NCBI GenBank assembly: GCA_945931665.1
Contig: CAMEPL010000010.1
Location: forward strand, 1 to 49,028
Reading direction: 5' to 3'
From: an uncultured Clostridium sp.
GTDB lineage: Bacteria > Bacillota > Clostridia > Peptostreptococcales > Peptostreptococcaceae
Length of the DNA: 49,028 bases
A program made the translations under genes and the position numbers. Below are positions 1 through 10,700 of this stretch, piece by piece. The notes beneath the pieces were generated by a model. The model was not told the origin of the DNA, did not search any database, and saw nothing but the letters and a program-made list of their open reading frames with translations. Position 1 is the stretch's first letter. Every line of letters begins with the position of its first letter.

Positions 1-23
1 AAAAAATAATATTATTATATAAA

Positions 24-59
24 TAAAAGCTATGTTCAAATAACATAGCTTTTATTTAT
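24..59. terminator. Bidirectional hairpin terminator downstream of argH
   Basis: Inverted repeat aataaaagctatgtt-caaat-aacatagcttttatt. Confidence 0.75.
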
Positions 60-80
60 ATATAGAATTTACTAAGTTTA

Positions 81-1397
81 TTATTTTAAATTTTTCTTAA
101 TTCCCTTTTCAATTATATTATTATAATCGATAAAATCATATATATCCTCTTCAAATACTGGACTAAATTGTAATAATTCGTCTAATTTTAATTCTTCAAT
201 AGCCTTATCACGATCTTCACAATATATAACTATTTGTCCAACTATACTGTGAGCATCTCTGAACGGCACGTTTTTATTAACTAAATAATCAGCAACTTCT
301 GTAGCATTTAAAAATCCGCCTTTAACAGCTTTTTTCATATTATCTTCTCTAACTTTTAAAGTTCCTATCATACCCTCCATTATTTGTATACACATTTCAA
401 GAGTTTTTACACTATCAAAGAATCCTTCTTTATCTTCTTGCATATCTTTGTTGTAAGCAAGTGGTATACCTTTCATTACAGTAAATAATGCAAATAGGTT
501 TCCATAAACTCTACCAGTTTTACCTCTTATAAGCTCTGCTCCATCAGGATTTTTCTTTTGTGGCATTATAGAGCTTCCTGTAGTGAATAAGTCATCCATT
601 TCTATAAATTTAAATTCTTGAGAACTCCATAATATTAACTCTTCGCTTAATCTACTTAAATGCATCATTATTATAGAAAAATCACTCATAAGTTCAAGAA
701 GGTAGTCTCTATCACTTACACCATCCATAAAGTTATCCATTGGTTTTTTAAATCCTAATTTTTGTGCAGTTATATTTCTATCTATATTGTGAGTGGTACC
801 TGCAAGTGCACCACATCCTAAAGGAGATTCATCTAATATTTCTAAAGCATTTTTTATTCTCTTTTCATCTCTATCAAACATATTATAATATGCCATTAAA
901 TGATGTTTAAATGTAACTACTTGTGCTCTTTGTAAATGAGTATAGCCTGGCATTATAACTGAATTATTATCTGCTACTTCTTTTATTGTTTGTTTTAAAC
1001 TAGCAATATGACATACCATATCATTTGCTTTTTCCCTTGCATATAATCTCATATCTACAGCAACTTGGTCATTTCTGCTACGAGCAGTATGTAGTTTTTT
1101 ACCTACATCCCCTATTCTTTCAATTAAGTTTATTTCGACAAAGCTATGTATATCCTCATAATCACCATTTAGAGGTAGTTTACCTGATTCAATGTCTTCT
1201 AGTATTCCTTCAAGCCCTTCTGTTATTTGTCTTCCTTCTTCTTCTGTTAAAAGTCCAACTTGTACTTGCATATATACATGTGCCAAACTTCCCTCTATGT
1301 CTTTTTTATATAAAACATAGTCAAATCCAAAAGATTTATTAAACTCCTCCATTAATTTATTTTCGCCTTTTCTAAAACGTCCACCCCATAATTTCAT
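81..1397 (-). CDS. argH: Argininosuccinate lyase
   Basis: KLWGGRF N-terminus and GSSIMPQKKNPD signature; start moved to ATG at 1397 (GAGAGG RBS upstream; the longer ORF begins at TTG). Confidence 0.95.
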   Translation of the reverse strand: MKLWGGRFRKGENKLMEEFNKSFGFDYVLYKKDIEGSLAHVYMQVQVGLLTEEEGRQITEGLEGILEDIESGKLPLNGDYEDIHSFVEINLIERIGDVGKKLHTARSRNDQVAVDMRLYAREKANDMVCHIASLKQTIKEVADNNSVIMPGYTHLQRAQVVTFKHHLMAYYNMFDRDEKRIKNALEILDESPLGCGALAGTTHNIDRNITAQKLGFKKPMDNFMDGVSDRDYLLELMSDFSIIMMHLSRLSEELILWSSQEFKFIEMDDLFTTGSSIMPQKKNPDGAELIRGKTGRVYGNLFALFTVMKGIPLAYNKDMQEDKEGFFDSVKTLEMCIQIMEGMIGTLKVREDNMKKAVKGGFLNATEVADYLVNKNVPFRDAHSIVGQIVIYCEDRDKAIEELKLDELLQFSPVFEEDIYDFIDYNNIIEKGIKKNLK

Positions 1398-1504
1398 ATA
1401 CTTCAATCCTCTCTATATTTGTATATATTGTATAAAACTTATATTATTTAAATTTTTAAACAGTAAAAATTTTTAATATAATCTCCCTTAAATTAATTTA
1501 TAAA

Positions 1505-2326
1505 TTAAACTTCTAAAAATTTATAAATTGCCTTTGCTACTCCATTTTCTATATTTGTAGAAGTGACATAATCACCTTGTTTTTTAACAGCATCATCTGC
1601 ATTTCCCATAACTACTCCCATTCCCGCAAATTTTAGCATATCTAAATCATTATAGTTATCTCCAAATGCAATAACTTCTTCTCTCTGTATTCCCAGATAT
1701 TTTACTAATTCTTTTAATGCTTCTCCTTTATTTACACCTTTATGCATAATTTCTACATTATTAAACCAAGATGAAGTAGTTTCAATATCTTCTATTTCAT
1801 TAAGTTCACTTTTAACTCTCTTTAATTTATCCATATCATGGTCATCTATAGCAATAATTTTTAAAATTTGATGCTTTCCTACCTCTTCTTTTAAATCATC
1901 TCCAAAATGAATATTTATATCATCATTAAAAAAGTTTTTTAATCTCTCTTGAGTTTTCTTTTTATCTTCTTTACTTAGATTTTTACACATCATAGTATTT
2001 TCAGAATAAAGTTGATAATATATTTTATTTTTTTCAAATACATCTATTATTTTTAAACAAATATCATTTGGAATACTATTTTTATAGATAAGCCTATTAG
2101 TTTTGGTTTCTTTGATTATAGCTCCATTACATGCAATTAAAGGTGTATTTATATCTAAAAAATCAAAGTGTTCTCTAGCTGAATTATAAATTCTACCACT
2201 AGCTGGTACTATTTTGACACCTTTTTGAAGTGCTTTACTTAAAGCTATTTTATTTTCTTTTGTTATTTTGTGATTATCCCCAAGTAGCGTTCCATCCATA
2301 TCTGAAACAATTAATTTATATTCCAT
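1505..2326 (-). CDS. Cof-type HAD-superfamily phosphatase
   Basis: DMDGTLLGDNHKI and FGDNYNDLDML motifs. Confidence 0.9.
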   Translation of the reverse strand: MEYKLIVSDMDGTLLGDNHKITKENKIALSKALQKGVKIVPASGRIYNSAREHFDFLDINTPLIACNGAIIKETKTNRLIYKNSIPNDICLKIIDVFEKNKIYYQLYSENTMMCKNLSKEDKKKTQERLKNFFNDDINIHFGDDLKEEVGKHQILKIIAIDDHDMDKLKRVKSELNEIEDIETTSSWFNNVEIMHKGVNKGEALKELVKYLGIQREEVIAFGDNYNDLDMLKFAGMGVVMGNADDAVKKQGDYVTSTNIENGVAKAIYKFLEV

Positions 2327-2479
2327 TCGAGCTCCTCATTTGCATATTAATATTATTTACAACAATTCCCATTACCCTATTATAGATTATAACATAAGAG
2401 TTTTTATTTTAAAATAACACTTTAGATGACTTAAAATATAGAAATAAAAATCTAAGGCTAAATATTAATTTTTATAATA

Positions 2480-2521
2480 AAAAAATACTGTCCTAACTCG
2501 AAAGTTAAGACAGTATTTTTT
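2480..2521. terminator. Hairpin terminator downstream of ridA
   Basis: aaaaatactgtcctaact-cgaa-agttaagacagtattttt, near-perfect stem. Confidence 0.85.
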
Positions 2522-2525
2522 ATTA

Positions 2526-2906
2526 TTATAATACTGCTATTAATTCTATTTCAACTTTTACGTCTTTTGGAAGTCTAGCAACTTCTACACAAGCTCTAGC
2601 AGGTTTATTTTCTCCAAAGTATTCAGCATATACTTCATTTATTTGTGCAAATTCGTTCATATCTTTTATGAATACTGTAGTTTTAACTACATTTGAGAAA
2701 TCTGCTCCAGCTTCTTTTAATATAGCTTGAAGATTTTTTAATGATTGAGCTGTTTGAGCTTTTACATCTCCTTCTACTATTTCCATTGTTTCAGGAACGA
2801 AAGGAACTTGTCCTGATACGAATAATAAGTTACCAGCTTTTACAGCTTGAGAATATGGTCCTATAGCTGCTGGTGCATTTTCTGTATGTATTATTTGGTT
2901 TGCCAT
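2526..2906 (-). CDS. ridA: RidA family enamine/imine deaminase
   Basis: [26 protein letters not shown] and [18 protein letters not shown] signatures. Confidence 0.93.
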   Translation of the reverse strand: MANQIIHTENAPAAIGPYSQAVKAGNLLFVSGQVPFVPETMEIVEGDVKAQTAQSLKNLQAILKEAGADFSNVVKTTVFIKDMNEFAQINEVYAEYFGENKPARACVEVARLPKDVKVEIELIAVL

Positions 2907-3065
2907 TAAAATAACCTCCTATAATCTATTAATTATTTATATAATTTTTTATATTGCTACTTAATAGTACCTTATATTTATTTTTTAGTCAACCGCTTAG
3001 ATGGGTGGTATTATTTGTATATTATCAACCTAGTTAAGATACTCTTCCCTATAAATATAATTTAT

Positions 3066-3770
3066 TTAATAAATATTTAAATATTCTTCTAACGTAGTAT
3101 TACCTTCTCTTAATCTATAACTTATATTTGCCCCAACATATCTATAATGCCATGGTTCGAATTTATAACCTGTTATGTCTGACTTACCTTTAGGATATCT
3201 CAATATAAATCCATATTTGTATGCATTTTCTTTAAGCCATTCATATTCTTTTGTATATTCAAATTTATCTTTTACAGATGTTTGTGGGTCTGCACCATTT
3301 AAGTCAAATGCTAGTCCTGTTTGGTGTTCACTATATCCTGGTTTTGCAGAAAAAGTATCTACATCAGAGTTTTTTTCTCCATAGCATTTATATAAATAGT
3401 CTTGTACATCATAACTTCTATATCTACTAACTATATTTAAAGATATTCCATCTTTTTGTGCATCTTTTTGCATATTATTAAATGCTTCTGTAGCATTATC
3501 AAATAATTCTTGGTTGTCTTTATATGTATAATTTTTCTCTAAACCATATCTCTTATTTACAATTATAGTACCTAATACGTTGTATGCGCCATTTTTATTT
3601 TTTGTTATTGTAGTTGTCTGTGCATTTACTTTTTCACTTGTTTGAGTATAAAGTGAATTTTGTGTTGATTTAATAGTTATATATTGTTTTGCCTCAAACC
3701 CTGTAAATATAGATATTATAAAGAGAGATAACAGTAATATTATTATTATTTTCTCATTTATTTTTTTCAT
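3066..3770 (-). CDS. VanY-type D-alanyl-D-alanine carboxypeptidase, membrane-anchored
   Basis: SEHQTGLAFDLNG ... EPWHYRYVG; start trimmed to MKKINEK because the ORF track start overlaps an upstream terminator. Confidence 0.88.
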   Translation of the reverse strand: MKKINEKIIIILLLSLFIISIFTGFEAKQYITIKSTQNSLYTQTSEKVNAQTTTITKNKNGAYNVLGTIIVNKRYGLEKNYTYKDNQELFDNATEAFNNMQKDAQKDGISLNIVSRYRSYDVQDYLYKCYGEKNSDVDTFSAKPGYSEHQTGLAFDLNGADPQTSVKDKFEYTKEYEWLKENAYKYGFILRYPKGKSDITGYKFEPWHYRYVGANISYRLREGNTTLEEYLNIY

Positions 3771-3882
3771 ATTCTCACTCCTATATATAAAACAGTATTT
3801 TTTCCTATTTTTACTGTATTTAGGAGTATATCCATAAAATAAAATTTTATAACATTGCATAAATACAAATATAATTTTCATA

Positions 3883-3922
3883 AAAAAATAACTGGATACC
3901 ATTTTAGGTACTCCAGTTATTC
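3883..3922 (-). terminator. Terminator of the SH3/3D gene
   Basis: On the minus strand: ataactggagtacc-taaaat-ggtatccagttat followed by TTTTTTT. Confidence 0.8.
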
Positions 3923-3939
3923 TTCCTAATAAATATCTA

Positions 3940-4821
3940 TTATTTTAATATTTGAATCTCTATGTTTCTAACGCCCCAAGAATTACATGCTGATTCACTA
4001 GCCATAAATATATCTATTTTATTTCCTTTTATTGCGCCACCACAGTCTTCTGCTACATAAACACCACCAAGTGCTGGTATATAAACTCTTGTTCCATAAG
4101 GAATTACACTTGGATCTACTGCTATTGTTCTACCTACTTTAGGTATTGCACCTGTAGATGTTATTCCATCACCTGCATATGCAGTTGCACTTACTGTCAT
4201 AGTTCTTGCTACATTTAATCCTGATGATTGAGCAGTTGAAGTAGATGTAGTTTGTGATGCTGTCGAATTTGTATTTTGAGTTGTTGTGTTTGTAGTTTCT
4301 ATAGATGTATTATATAAATCACTATAGTCGTGCTCATTTTCAACTTTAGTATCTACATATTTTCCACATATAAATCCTGTTTCATCATCTTCTAACTCTA
4401 TTTCATACCATCCATTTTCAAAAGCTTTTAATACTTTTACTGTATCTTCTTTTAATTTAGTTCCAACTATATCATATGATGTATCTGGTCCTTTTCTTAT
4501 ATTTAATTTATCTGCTGTTACTTCTCCGGCTAAAGTTATATATTGTCCATTTGTCCATGCTATTTTCCCATCTTCCATTTCGATTTTATACCATCCATTT
4601 TTTATAGATAATAGGTCTACTCCATCATTTTTTGAAAATGACCCAACTATATCATGTGAAGTTGATGGTCCACTTCTCACGTTTAATTTATCTGCTGTTA
4701 CTATTGCTGCTGATTCTTTTGTTTCTGAATCATTATTACTTTGCGCAAATACTGCTCCTGTGTTTAACATTGTAAGTATAGCCATTGTGGCGACTGTTGT
4801 TGTTTTTAAATATTTAATCAT
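3940..4821 (-). CDS. Secreted protein with two SH3b domains and a C-terminal 3D (MltA-like) domain
   Basis: Signal peptide; repeated VTADKLN(V/I)R.GP.TS.DIVG units; 3D motif TAYAG.GITSTG...DPSVIPYGTRVYIP. Confidence 0.88.
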   Translation of the reverse strand: MIKYLKTTTVATMAILTMLNTGAVFAQSNNDSETKESAAIVTADKLNVRSGPSTSHDIVGSFSKNDGVDLLSIKNGWYKIEMEDGKIAWTNGQYITLAGEVTADKLNIRKGPDTSYDIVGTKLKEDTVKVLKAFENGWYEIELEDDETGFICGKYVDTKVENEHDYSDLYNTSIETTNTTTQNTNSTASQTTSTSTAQSSGLNVARTMTVSATAYAGDGITSTGAIPKVGRTIAVDPSVIPYGTRVYIPALGGVYVAEDCGGAIKGNKIDIFMASESACNSWGVRNIEIQILK

Positions 4822-5175
4822 AATATTTCCTCCCATTTTAAAAGTTACAATTTTGTTACTTTTCTGTTCGTTGATATTAATTATATTACAACTTTGTCAT
4901 TTTTAAAATACTTTTTTGGCAAAAACCTAATCTCCAACCCCTAAAAGCCACAATTTTTAATCTACAATTTTATGTTACAGGCCAGTATTTGCAATAGATA
5001 CATGGGTTGTTATTTTTATACATAAGATTTCTTATTTTCTTTTTCCATAATTTCATTTATTTATATGTATTTCATAATTATAGTAAAAAACTATATAATT
5101 TTACCCTATCATAACTTTAAATTTAATTACAAAATTATTACTTAAAGTGATAAAAATATATAATTTCATTACAAT

Positions 5176-5232
5176 AAAAAAGAGACTGATATTTATAGAT
5201 TTTATATTAATCCAATAATATCTGTCTCTTTT
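5176..5232 (-). terminator. Hairpin terminator downstream of mtnN
   Basis: aaaagagactgatatt ... aatatctgtctctttt. Confidence 0.75.
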
Positions 5233-5261
5233 AATTTATAAATATTTTTATATAAATAAAA

Positions 5262-5966
5262 TTATAATGCTCTTAACATCCTAAGTACTATATCTTTAGA
5301 ATTTTCAGCTGCTTTGTCTACGAACTCTTCATATGTTACATCAGCACTTCCATCAGCTTTGTCAGACATTGCTCTTATTATTACAAATGGTATATTATTT
5401 ACTGTACAAGCATGAGCTATTGCTCCACCTTCCATTTCACCACAGTAAGCTTTGAAGTCATTTTCAAGCTCTTCTTTTAATTCTTTTGAGCTTATAAATA
5501 TGTCACCAGTTGCAACTCTTCCTTTAACTATTTTAAAATCTTCACCTTCTGCTTGTTCTAAACTAGATTGATAAGCTGTTTCCATTAATGTTTCATCAGC
5601 TTTGAATACTGAGTTTTCCATTTGAGGTATTTGACCTTTTTTATAACCAAAAGCTGTTGCATCTACATCATATTGTATAGCTTCTGTAGATATTACTATA
5701 TCATTTACATCTAATGATGAATGTATCGCCCCTGCAACTCCTGTATTAACAACTGCATCAACATCAAATTCACTTATTAATATTTGAGCACATAATGCTG
5801 AATTTACTTTTCCTATTCCACATTGAACTAATACAACATCTTTTCCTTCTAATTTACCTATATAGAATTTTAAACTTGCTTTATCTACTGTTTTTTCTAT
5901 GTCCATCATTTGGATAAGAGTTCTTACCTCTTTATCCATAGCTCCGATTATTCCTATTTTTTTCAT
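5262..5966 (-). CDS. mtnN: 5'-methylthioadenosine/S-adenosylhomocysteine nucleosidase
   Basis: MKKIGIIGAMDKEV, VNTGVAGA, MEGGAIAH, RAMSDKAD. Confidence 0.93.
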   Translation of the reverse strand: MKKIGIIGAMDKEVRTLIQMMDIEKTVDKASLKFYIGKLEGKDVVLVQCGIGKVNSALCAQILISEFDVDAVVNTGVAGAIHSSLDVNDIVISTEAIQYDVDATAFGYKKGQIPQMENSVFKADETLMETAYQSSLEQAEGEDFKIVKGRVATGDIFISSKELKEELENDFKAYCGEMEGGAIAHACTVNNIPFVIIRAMSDKADGSADVTYEEFVDKAAENSKDIVLRMLRAL

Positions 5967-6095
5967 GTGATCCTCCTAAGATTCTTCTTTGTCTAAAAAA
6001 AATCGCTCTAATACAGAACGATTCCTTCATAATATATTTAATAAAAAAGATATTATACTGTCAATATCTTTTCTAAATTTTATTTTAAGGTTTTC

Positions 6096-6935
6096 TTATA
6101 ATACTGCTCCTAAAACTGCTCCTTGAGAAGTATATGTTCCCATTACAGGCCCAACTTCACTTATATACACTTCATCAAATTTATGAGTTTTCTCTATTAT
6201 TGAAAGTAGTTTCTGTGCTTTTTCTGGGCAATTTGCATGCATAAGGCATAATATTTTGTCTTTAGTATCTTCTATACTTGCAGTTATATTATTAGCAACT
6301 TTTTTAATACTATTACTTTCTCCTCTAGCCTTGTCTATAGGTTTAACAGCCCCTTCTTTTACCTGTACTATTGCTTTAAAATTTAATGCTCCTATTATTT
6401 TACCTGCTAGTGGACTTATTCTTCCACCTTTTATAGCATTTTCTAAAGTTTCTAATGTTCCATAGAATGAAATCTTATCTTTTAAATTTTCTATAGTATT
6501 AACTATTTCATCTATATCTTTGCCTTCAGAAATCATTTTAGATGCTTTTATCAATAAAAGACCTACTCCTATACTTCCAGTGTTAGAGTCAATTACTCTA
6601 ATTTCTTTTTCCTCATGATCTGATAAATATAAATCTCTTGCAAGTACAGCACTATTGTATGTTCCTGATAATTTAGCTCCTAAAGTTATTACAATTACTT
6701 TTTCTTCGCCTTGATATTCTTTAGAAAAACTTTCTGGAGATGGACAAAATGTTTTTGGCAGTTCTGCGCTTTCCTTCATTTTAGCATAAAACGTTTTATT
6801 ATCTATATCAACTCCAGCAGTATAATGTTCTTCCCCAAAAGATACACCAAGTGGTACTACATTAATATTAAATTTATTTAAAACTTCATCTGAAAGATCA
6901 CAAGAACCATCAGTTATCAGTTTAATTTTATCCAT
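6096..6935 (-). CDS. DegV family (fatty-acid-binding/FakB-like) protein
   Basis: ITDGSCDLS N-terminus, KTFCPSPESF, GGRISPLAG; start trimmed to MDKIKL. Confidence 0.9.
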   Translation of the reverse strand: MDKIKLITDGSCDLSDEVLNKFNINVVPLGVSFGEEHYTAGVDIDNKTFYAKMKESAELPKTFCPSPESFSKEYQGEEKVIVITLGAKLSGTYNSAVLARDLYLSDHEEKEIRVIDSNTGSIGVGLLLIKASKMISEGKDIDEIVNTIENLKDKISFYGTLETLENAIKGGRISPLAGKIIGALNFKAIVQVKEGAVKPIDKARGESNSIKKVANNITASIEDTKDKILCLMHANCPEKAQKLLSIIEKTHKFDEVYISEVGPVMGTYTSQGAVLGAVL

Positions 6936-6971
6936 TTTTCTTCCTCTCTTATACATAATTATTTTTTTCAG

Positions 6972-6987
6972 TCGGTCGTACGACCGA
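6972..6987. promoter_or_regulatory. Candidate TetR operator in the degV 5' region
   Basis: Perfect 16-bp palindrome TCGGTCGTACGACCGA in an AT-rich intergenic region. Confidence 0.7.
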
Positions 6988-6999
6988 TTTTATAATAAT

Positions 7000-7028
7000 A
7001 TTTTATTCTTTTATGTATTAAAAGTCAA
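7000..7028 (-). promoter_or_regulatory. Candidate sigma-A promoter of degV
   Basis: Minus strand TTGACT (7028-7023), 17-nt spacer, TAAAAT (7005-7000). Confidence 0.6.
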
Positions 7029-7059
7029 CATATTTAACAAAGTGTTTATATCACTTAAT

Positions 7060-7088
7060 TTGACTTTATTTTCATATACTATTATAAT
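7060..7088 (+). promoter_or_regulatory. Candidate sigma-A promoter of tetR
   Basis: TTGACT (7060-7065), 17-nt spacer, TATAAT (7083-7088). Confidence 0.7.
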
Positions 7089-7141
7089 TTAAATAAATTT
7101 ATAAGATTATTTTTATTGTAAAAAAGGAAAGGTTATATTAT

Positions 7142-7696
7142 ATGAAGCCGACTAATATGAAAGCAAATATTCTAGCGGCCTCTACAAAATTAATGGCTAA
7201 ACAGGGGATAAAAAACACTAGTCTTTCAGATATAGCTAAAGAAGTTGGTATTAGCAAAGGTACTTTATATTATCATTACTCTAGTAAAGATGATATCGTT
7301 TGTGATATGGCTGATATGCATTTAAATATAATCACTAATTCACTTATTGAATGTCTGCAAAATGCGGACTTTCACTCTAGTACCGAAGAGTTTGTATCTG
7401 TTATACTAAATAAAATATCCGAAATAAAAAACCATGGAAGAATACATATGTATCTAATTTGTGAGGCTGTAACTAGCAACGAAAAACTTAGAGAAAGATT
7501 TAAAATTAAATATATACAATGGAGAAAAGCCTTAGAATTAGAAATCAAAAATACAACTAGTTTTAAAGAGGATTCTTTCCCAATTTCATTTTTATTGATA
7601 TCTATCGTAGATGGATTGGTAATACAAAGTTTATTAAAAACAGAGCAAATACCTTATGATGAAATTTCTAGATTTTTAATTACTTCATTAAAGTAA
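7142..7696 (+). CDS. TetR/AcrR family transcriptional regulator
   Basis: N-terminal HTH: LMAKQGIKNTSLSDIAKEVGISKGTLYYHYSSKDDI. Confidence 0.93.
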   Translation: MKPTNMKANILAASTKLMAKQGIKNTSLSDIAKEVGISKGTLYYHYSSKDDIVCDMADMHLNIITNSLIECLQNADFHSSTEEFVSVILNKISEIKNHGRIHMYLICEAVTSNEKLRERFKIKYIQWRKALELEIKNTTSFKEDSFPISFLLISIVDGLVIQSLLKTEQIPYDEISRFLITSLK

Positions 7697-7735
7697 AAAT
7701 TTTTTATATTAATTTAAATATCTTTTAGTTATATC

Positions 7736-7777
7736 AAAAAAGAGTCGATTTGAAATATTTCAAATCGACTCTTTTTT
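7736..7777. terminator. Bidirectional terminator between tetR and ileS
   Basis: Perfect palindrome aaaaaagagtcgatttgaaatatttcaaatcgactctttttt. Confidence 0.9.
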
Positions 7778-7794
7778 ATATTTTGATATAAAAA

Positions 7795-10700
7795 TTATTT
7801 TTTAGTTATTTTTATACCAGTTTCATGACCATTTAAGTCATATTTTTCAAAGTCAGTATCATCTACAGCCTTTATTTCAACTGCTAATGTTTCTGTTTTT
7901 ATATAGTTTTTAAATGCTTCTACAGCCTTAGCTATAGCTTCATCTGAATTAAATTCTATATCTATATTATCTAAAACTTCGAAGTTGCTTGCTTTTCTTA
8001 TTTGTTGAACTTTAGATATGAATTCTCTTACATATCCTTCGTTTATTAACTCTTCAGTTAAGTTAGTATCTAATATAACAAATATATTATTTGCCATAGC
8101 AACATCGAATCCTTCTTTAGCATCTATGTTAACTAAAACATGTTCTTTATCGAATTCGAATGCTTCTCCATCTAAATCAACAGTAACTTTTTCTCCTGCT
8201 TCTAATTTAGGAACAACTTCATTTGCATTAAGTTTAGCTAATGCTCCTGCGAATAATTTCATTTTTGATCCTAATACAGGTCCTAATACTTTGAAGTTTG
8301 GTTTTAAGCTGAAGTTCATGTATTCTTCTAAGCTCTTAGCAAATACAACTTCTTTAACGTTTAATTCTTCTTTTATTAAGTCTACAACATCGCTTATTAC
8401 ATCTTCATATTTACCATCAACTAATACTTTTGATACTGGTTGACGAACTTTTATTTTACTGTCTTCTCTTGAAGCTCTACCTAAAGCAACTAAAGCTTTA
8501 GTTAATTCCATTTTTTCTTCAAGTTTAGCATCTATTAAGCTTTCATCGCATTTTGGATAGCTTGCTAAGTGAACTGATACTTCACCTGTTAAATCTCTAT
8601 ACATTTCTTCTGACATGTATGGAGCAAATGGAGCTATTAATCTGCATAATCCAGTTAATAATTCATAAGTTGTATTGTAAACAGCTTTTTTGTCTTCTGT
8701 TAATTCAGTAGCCCAGAAACGTCTTCTAGATCTTCTTATATACCAGTTAGATAAATCATCGTTTAAGAATGCTTGTATATTTCTTATAACTCTGTTAACT
8801 TCGAATATTTCTAAGTTTTCTACAGTTGTTTTTACTAAACTGTTGTATTTAGATAATATCCATCTGTCTAGTTCTGGTCTATCTTTGTATTCAACGAAGA
8901 AGTCTTTTGGATCTATATCATCAGTATTTGCATATAATGTGAAGAAGTTATATACGTTTTTCATAGTTCCTAAGAATTTACTTTGTATTTCTCTAAGTCC
9001 AGCTTCGTCAAATCTGATTGGAGTCCATGGTGGTGATACATATAATAAGTACCATCTTAAAGCATCTGCTCCGTATTTATCGAATAATTCAAATGGATCT
9101 ACTGTGTTTCCTTTTGATTTACTCATTTTTTTACCGTTTTTGTCAAGAACTAAGTCGTTAACAAGTACGTTTTTGTATGGTGCTTTCCCCATTACGAATG
9201 TTGATATAGCAAGTAATGAATAGAACCATCCTCTAGTTTGGTCTATACCTTCACAGATATAATCTGCCGGGAATAATCTTTCGAATTTTTCTTTGTTTTC
9301 AAATGGGTAATGATGTTGAGCAAATGGCATAGCACCACTGTCAAACCAGCAGTCTATAACTTCTTTAACTCTTGTCATTGGTTTACCACATTCTGAACAA
9401 GCTATATGAATATCATCTACATATGGTCTATGTAATTCTACTGTAGCTGGATCTACATTTTCTATAGCTCTTTCTGCAAGCTCAGCTCTAGATCCTACTG
9501 AATCAGTATGACCACATTCACATCTCCATACGTTTAGTGGAGTACCCCAATATCTAGTTCTTGATACTGCCCAATCTTTTACGTTTTCTAGCCAGTTACC
9601 AAATCTACCTTCACCTACGAATTTAGGATACCAGTTTACTGTGTTGTTGTTTGCAACTAATTGGTCTCTTAATTTTGTCATTTCTATATACCAGCTTGGG
9701 TTTGCATAGTATACAAGTGGAGTACCACATCTCCAGCAGTGTGGGTAATTATGTTCCATTTTTTCTTTAGAGAATAATTTTCCTTCTGCTGCTAACCATT
9801 TTATTATTTCAACATCTATTCCATCTTCCATTACGAAGTGACCTTCCCATGGAGTAGCTGTAAATTTACCATTTGAATCAACTGGTTGTATAACTGGTAA
9901 ACCGTATTTTCTACCACAGTTGTAGTCATCTTCACCAAATGCTGGTGCAGTATGAACTATACCAGTACCATCTTCTGTTGTTACATAATCAGCACAAGTA
10001 ATGAAAAATGCTTTATCTGTAACTTCTACGAAAGGCATTAATTGTTCATATTCCATATATTCTAAATCTTTACCTTTCATAGTTTCAAGAACTTCATAAG
10101 TTCCTTCACCTAATACTTTGTTAGCTAAGTCTTTGCAAACATAGTATACTTCGCCATCTTTAGCAACTTTTATATAGTCTACTTCTGGATTTACTGTTAA
10201 TGAAACGTTTGATGGTAAAGTCCAAGGAGTAGTTGTCCATGCTAAGAAATATTCATTTTCAGCATCTTTTTTCTTGAATTTACATATTACTGTATTAGTT
10301 TTTACCTCTTTGTATCCTTGTGCAACCTCGTGTGAAGCAAGACCTGTTCCACATCTTGGGCAGTAAGGTACTATTTTATGCCCTTCATATAGATATCCTT
10401 CTTTGTTGAATTTATCTAATATCCACCAAACTGATTCTATATAGTCGTTATCTAAAGTTATATATGGGTTATCTAAGTCAACTTCATATGCCATTCTTTC
10501 AGTCATGTTTCTCCATTTTGCTTCATAAGAGAAAACTGATTCTCTACATTTTTGGTTGAATTCTTTTATACCATATTCTTCTATTTGTTGTTTATTTGTA
10601 AGTCCTAATTCTTTTTCTACTTGTAACTCAACTGGTAAACCATGAGTATCCCATCCAGCTTTTCTTTGAACTTGGTATCCGCTCATAGTTTTGTATCTAC

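Noticed and set aside
1025-1342. Plus-strand ORF opposite argH, representative of many plus-strand ORFs in the track
   Set aside because: Antisense shadow of a well-supported CDS; no recognisable domain. The same applies to the other plus-strand ORFs except tetR (7142-7696).
3771-3902. N-terminal 44-residue extension of the VanY protein in the ORF track
   Set aside because: Overlaps a strong terminator hairpin at 3883-3922; MKKINEK at 3770 has an RBS-like sequence and gives a normal signal anchor.
4837-5110. ydaO/yuaA c-di-AMP riboswitch upstream of the SH3/3D gene
   Set aside because: Conserved blocks I know for that class could not be found; kept only as a low-confidence leader observation.
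6000-6026. Weak hairpin aatcg...cgatt between mtnN and degV
   Set aside because: Only a 5-bp stem with a long loop; insufficient to call as a terminator.
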